NCBI GenBank assembly: GCA_964564695.1
Contig: CAZMCC010000144.1
Location: forward strand, 1 to 6,240
DNA from: CAZMCC01 sp964564695
GTDB lineage: Bacteria > Planctomycetota > Phycisphaerae > Phycisphaerales > UBA1924
DNA length: 6,240 bases
Direction: 5' to 3'
The notes below the pieces were generated by a model. It was not told where the DNA came from. It saw only the letters and a list, made by a program, of their open reading frames with translations, and ran no database searches. Position numbers and translations under genes: made by a program. This document shows, in pieces, positions 5,285 to 6,240 of this stretch (position 1 is the stretch's first letter; each line of letters begins with the position of its first letter).

Positions 5285-6240
5285 ATGTCCAAGACTCTTG
5301 TTGCCAGTTCGATGTTTGATTTGCGGATCGTCAAGCCGGCGATCGGGTCGGCGTTTGCCAAGCTCGATCCGCGCGTGCAGATCCGTAACCCGGTCATGTT
5401 CGTCGTGTGGGTGGTGAGCATCCTGACGACGCTGCTGGGGGTTCAGGCGCTCGTCGGCACGGGCGAGGCGTCGGCGGGGTTCATCCTGCTGATCTCGGCG
5501 TGGCTGTGGTTCACGGTGCTGTTCGCGAACTTTGCGGAGGCGATGGCGGAGGGGCGCGGCAAGGCGCAGGCCGCGAGCTTGCGGAAGACGCGCCGGGATG
5601 TGACGGCGAAGAAGGTGGAGGGGGCGGCGCACTGGTCCTCGGGGAGGGCGGAGAGCGCGACGGACCCGAAGGCGCCCAAGACTTCCACGGTGTCGGCGGC
5701 GGAGCTGCGTCAGGGCGATATCGTGCCCGTGGAGGGCGGGGGCATTAACGCCGGGGACGGCGAGGTGATCGCGGGGATCGCGTCGGTGAACGAGTGGGCG
5801 GTAACGGGGGAGTCGGCGCCGGTCATCCGCGAGTCGGGCGGGGATCGGTCGTCGGTGACCGGCGGCACGACGGTGCTGTCGGACTGGATCGTGGTGCGGA
5901 TCGCGGCGAACCCGGGGGAGTCGTTCCTGGATCGCATGATCGCGATGGTCGAGGGTGCGAAGCGGCAGAAGACGCCGAACGAGATCGCCCTGGACATCCT
6001 GCTCGCGAAGCTCACGATCATTTTCCTGCTGGCGACCGTGACGCTGCTGCCGTTCTCGATCTATGCGGTGAAGGCCGCGGGCAGCGGGCTGCCGGTCACG
6101 GTGACGGTGCTGACGGCGCTGCTCGTGTGCCTGATCCCGACGACGATCGGCGGGCTGCTCTCGGCCATTCGGATCGCGGGGATGGATCGGCTGGTGCAGG
6201 CGAACGTGATTGCGACGAGCGGGCGGGCGGTGGAGGCCGC
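5285..6240 (+). CDS. kdpB: K+-transporting ATPase subunit KdpB (N-terminal part)
   Basis: Catalytic P-type ATPase subunit of KdpFABC, which hydrolyses ATP to drive K+ through KdpA. The window holds 318 complete codons; the gene continues past the right edge (E. coli KdpB has 682 aa). Start MSKTLVASSMFD has AGGA 6 nt upstream. Visible family features are 'RNPVMFV' before the first helix, 'FANFAEAMAEGRGKAQA', the actuator-domain TGES (174-177), 'GESFLDRMIAMVEGAKRQKTPNEIAL', the TM4 signature 'CLIPTTIGGLLSAI' with P285, and 'SGRAVEA' at the edge. The phosphorylation motif DKTGT lies just outside. The segment before the actuator core (about 108-139) is longer and more Ala/Ser/Lys-rich than in E. 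coli. Several normally invariant positions differ (151-171 and R296), described in the findings. It is separated from kdpA by 63 nt, unlike the overlapped genes upstream. Confidence 0.96.
   Translation, partial: MSKTLVASSMFDLRIVKPAIGSAFAKLDPRVQIRNPVMFVVWVVSILTTLLGVQALVGTGEASAGFILLISAWLWFTVLFANFAEAMAEGRGKAQAASLRKTRRDVTAKKVEGAAHWSSGRAESATDPKAPKTSTVSAAELRQGDIVPVEGGGINAGDGEVIAGIASVNEWAVTGESAPVIRESGGDRSSVTGGTTVLSDWIVVRIAANPGESFLDRMIAMVEGAKRQKTPNEIALDILLAKLTIIFLLATVTLLPFSIYAVKAAGSGLPVTVTVLTALLVCLIPTTIGGLLSAIRIAGMDRLVQANVIATSGRAVEA

Noticed and set aside
1..6240. CRISPR array, phage genes or a defence system.
   Set aside because: No regularly spaced direct repeats and no such protein motifs are present in any frame; all substantial coding sequence is accounted for by the transposase, PA14 remnant, barrel protein and kdp genes.

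Overview
The window is high-GC DNA with strong G/C preference at third codon positions. The gene types suggest a Planctomycetota-like bacterium, possibly of the Phycisphaerae. They are a PA14-type 'SDDGVRV' protein fragment, a C-terminal-Phe outer-membrane barrel protein, and a kdp operon led by a tiny membrane ORF. This assignment is an inference from gene style. No rRNA or other phylogenetic marker is present.

Left part (1-1640): an IS4-family DDE transposase lies on the minus strand. Its catalytic core is intact, but the frame breaks near its C-terminus and the conserved tail continues in the -1 frame off the left edge. Its upstream flank carries short hairpins and direct repeats. After this flank comes the C-terminal part of a PA14-like domain protein on the plus strand, which has no credible start. 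This looks like a host gene cut by the insertion sequence or by a related rearrangement.

Middle (1734-3198): a complete tRNA gene with anticodon CAT on the plus strand converges on a minus-strand outer-membrane beta-barrel gene. The protein's signal peptide is buried about 60 residues behind the best-supported start codon. The barrel gene and the kdp operon are transcribed divergently. Between them lies a 126-bp region bounded by 22-nt inverted arms with one mismatch, containing a nested inverted repeat. It is the most striking non-coding structure in the window.

Right part (3199-6240): the start of a high-affinity K+-uptake operon. A 43-aa single-span membrane protein, kdpF and kdpA are chained by two ATGA stop/start overlaps. 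A 63-nt gap holding two abutting hairpins follows, then kdpB, which runs off the right edge. KdpA forms the K+ channel-like subunit, KdpB is the P-type ATPase and KdpF is the small stabilising subunit; kdpC is expected beyond the window. The divergent barrel protein could supply outer-membrane passage for the same ion, but this is only suggested by position.

The window is mostly ordinary Kdp biology. The points worth a second look are the divergent-promoter inverted repeat, the kdpA-kdpB hairpins, the odd N-terminus of the barrel protein, the frameshifted transposase, and non-consensus residues in the KdpB actuator domain.
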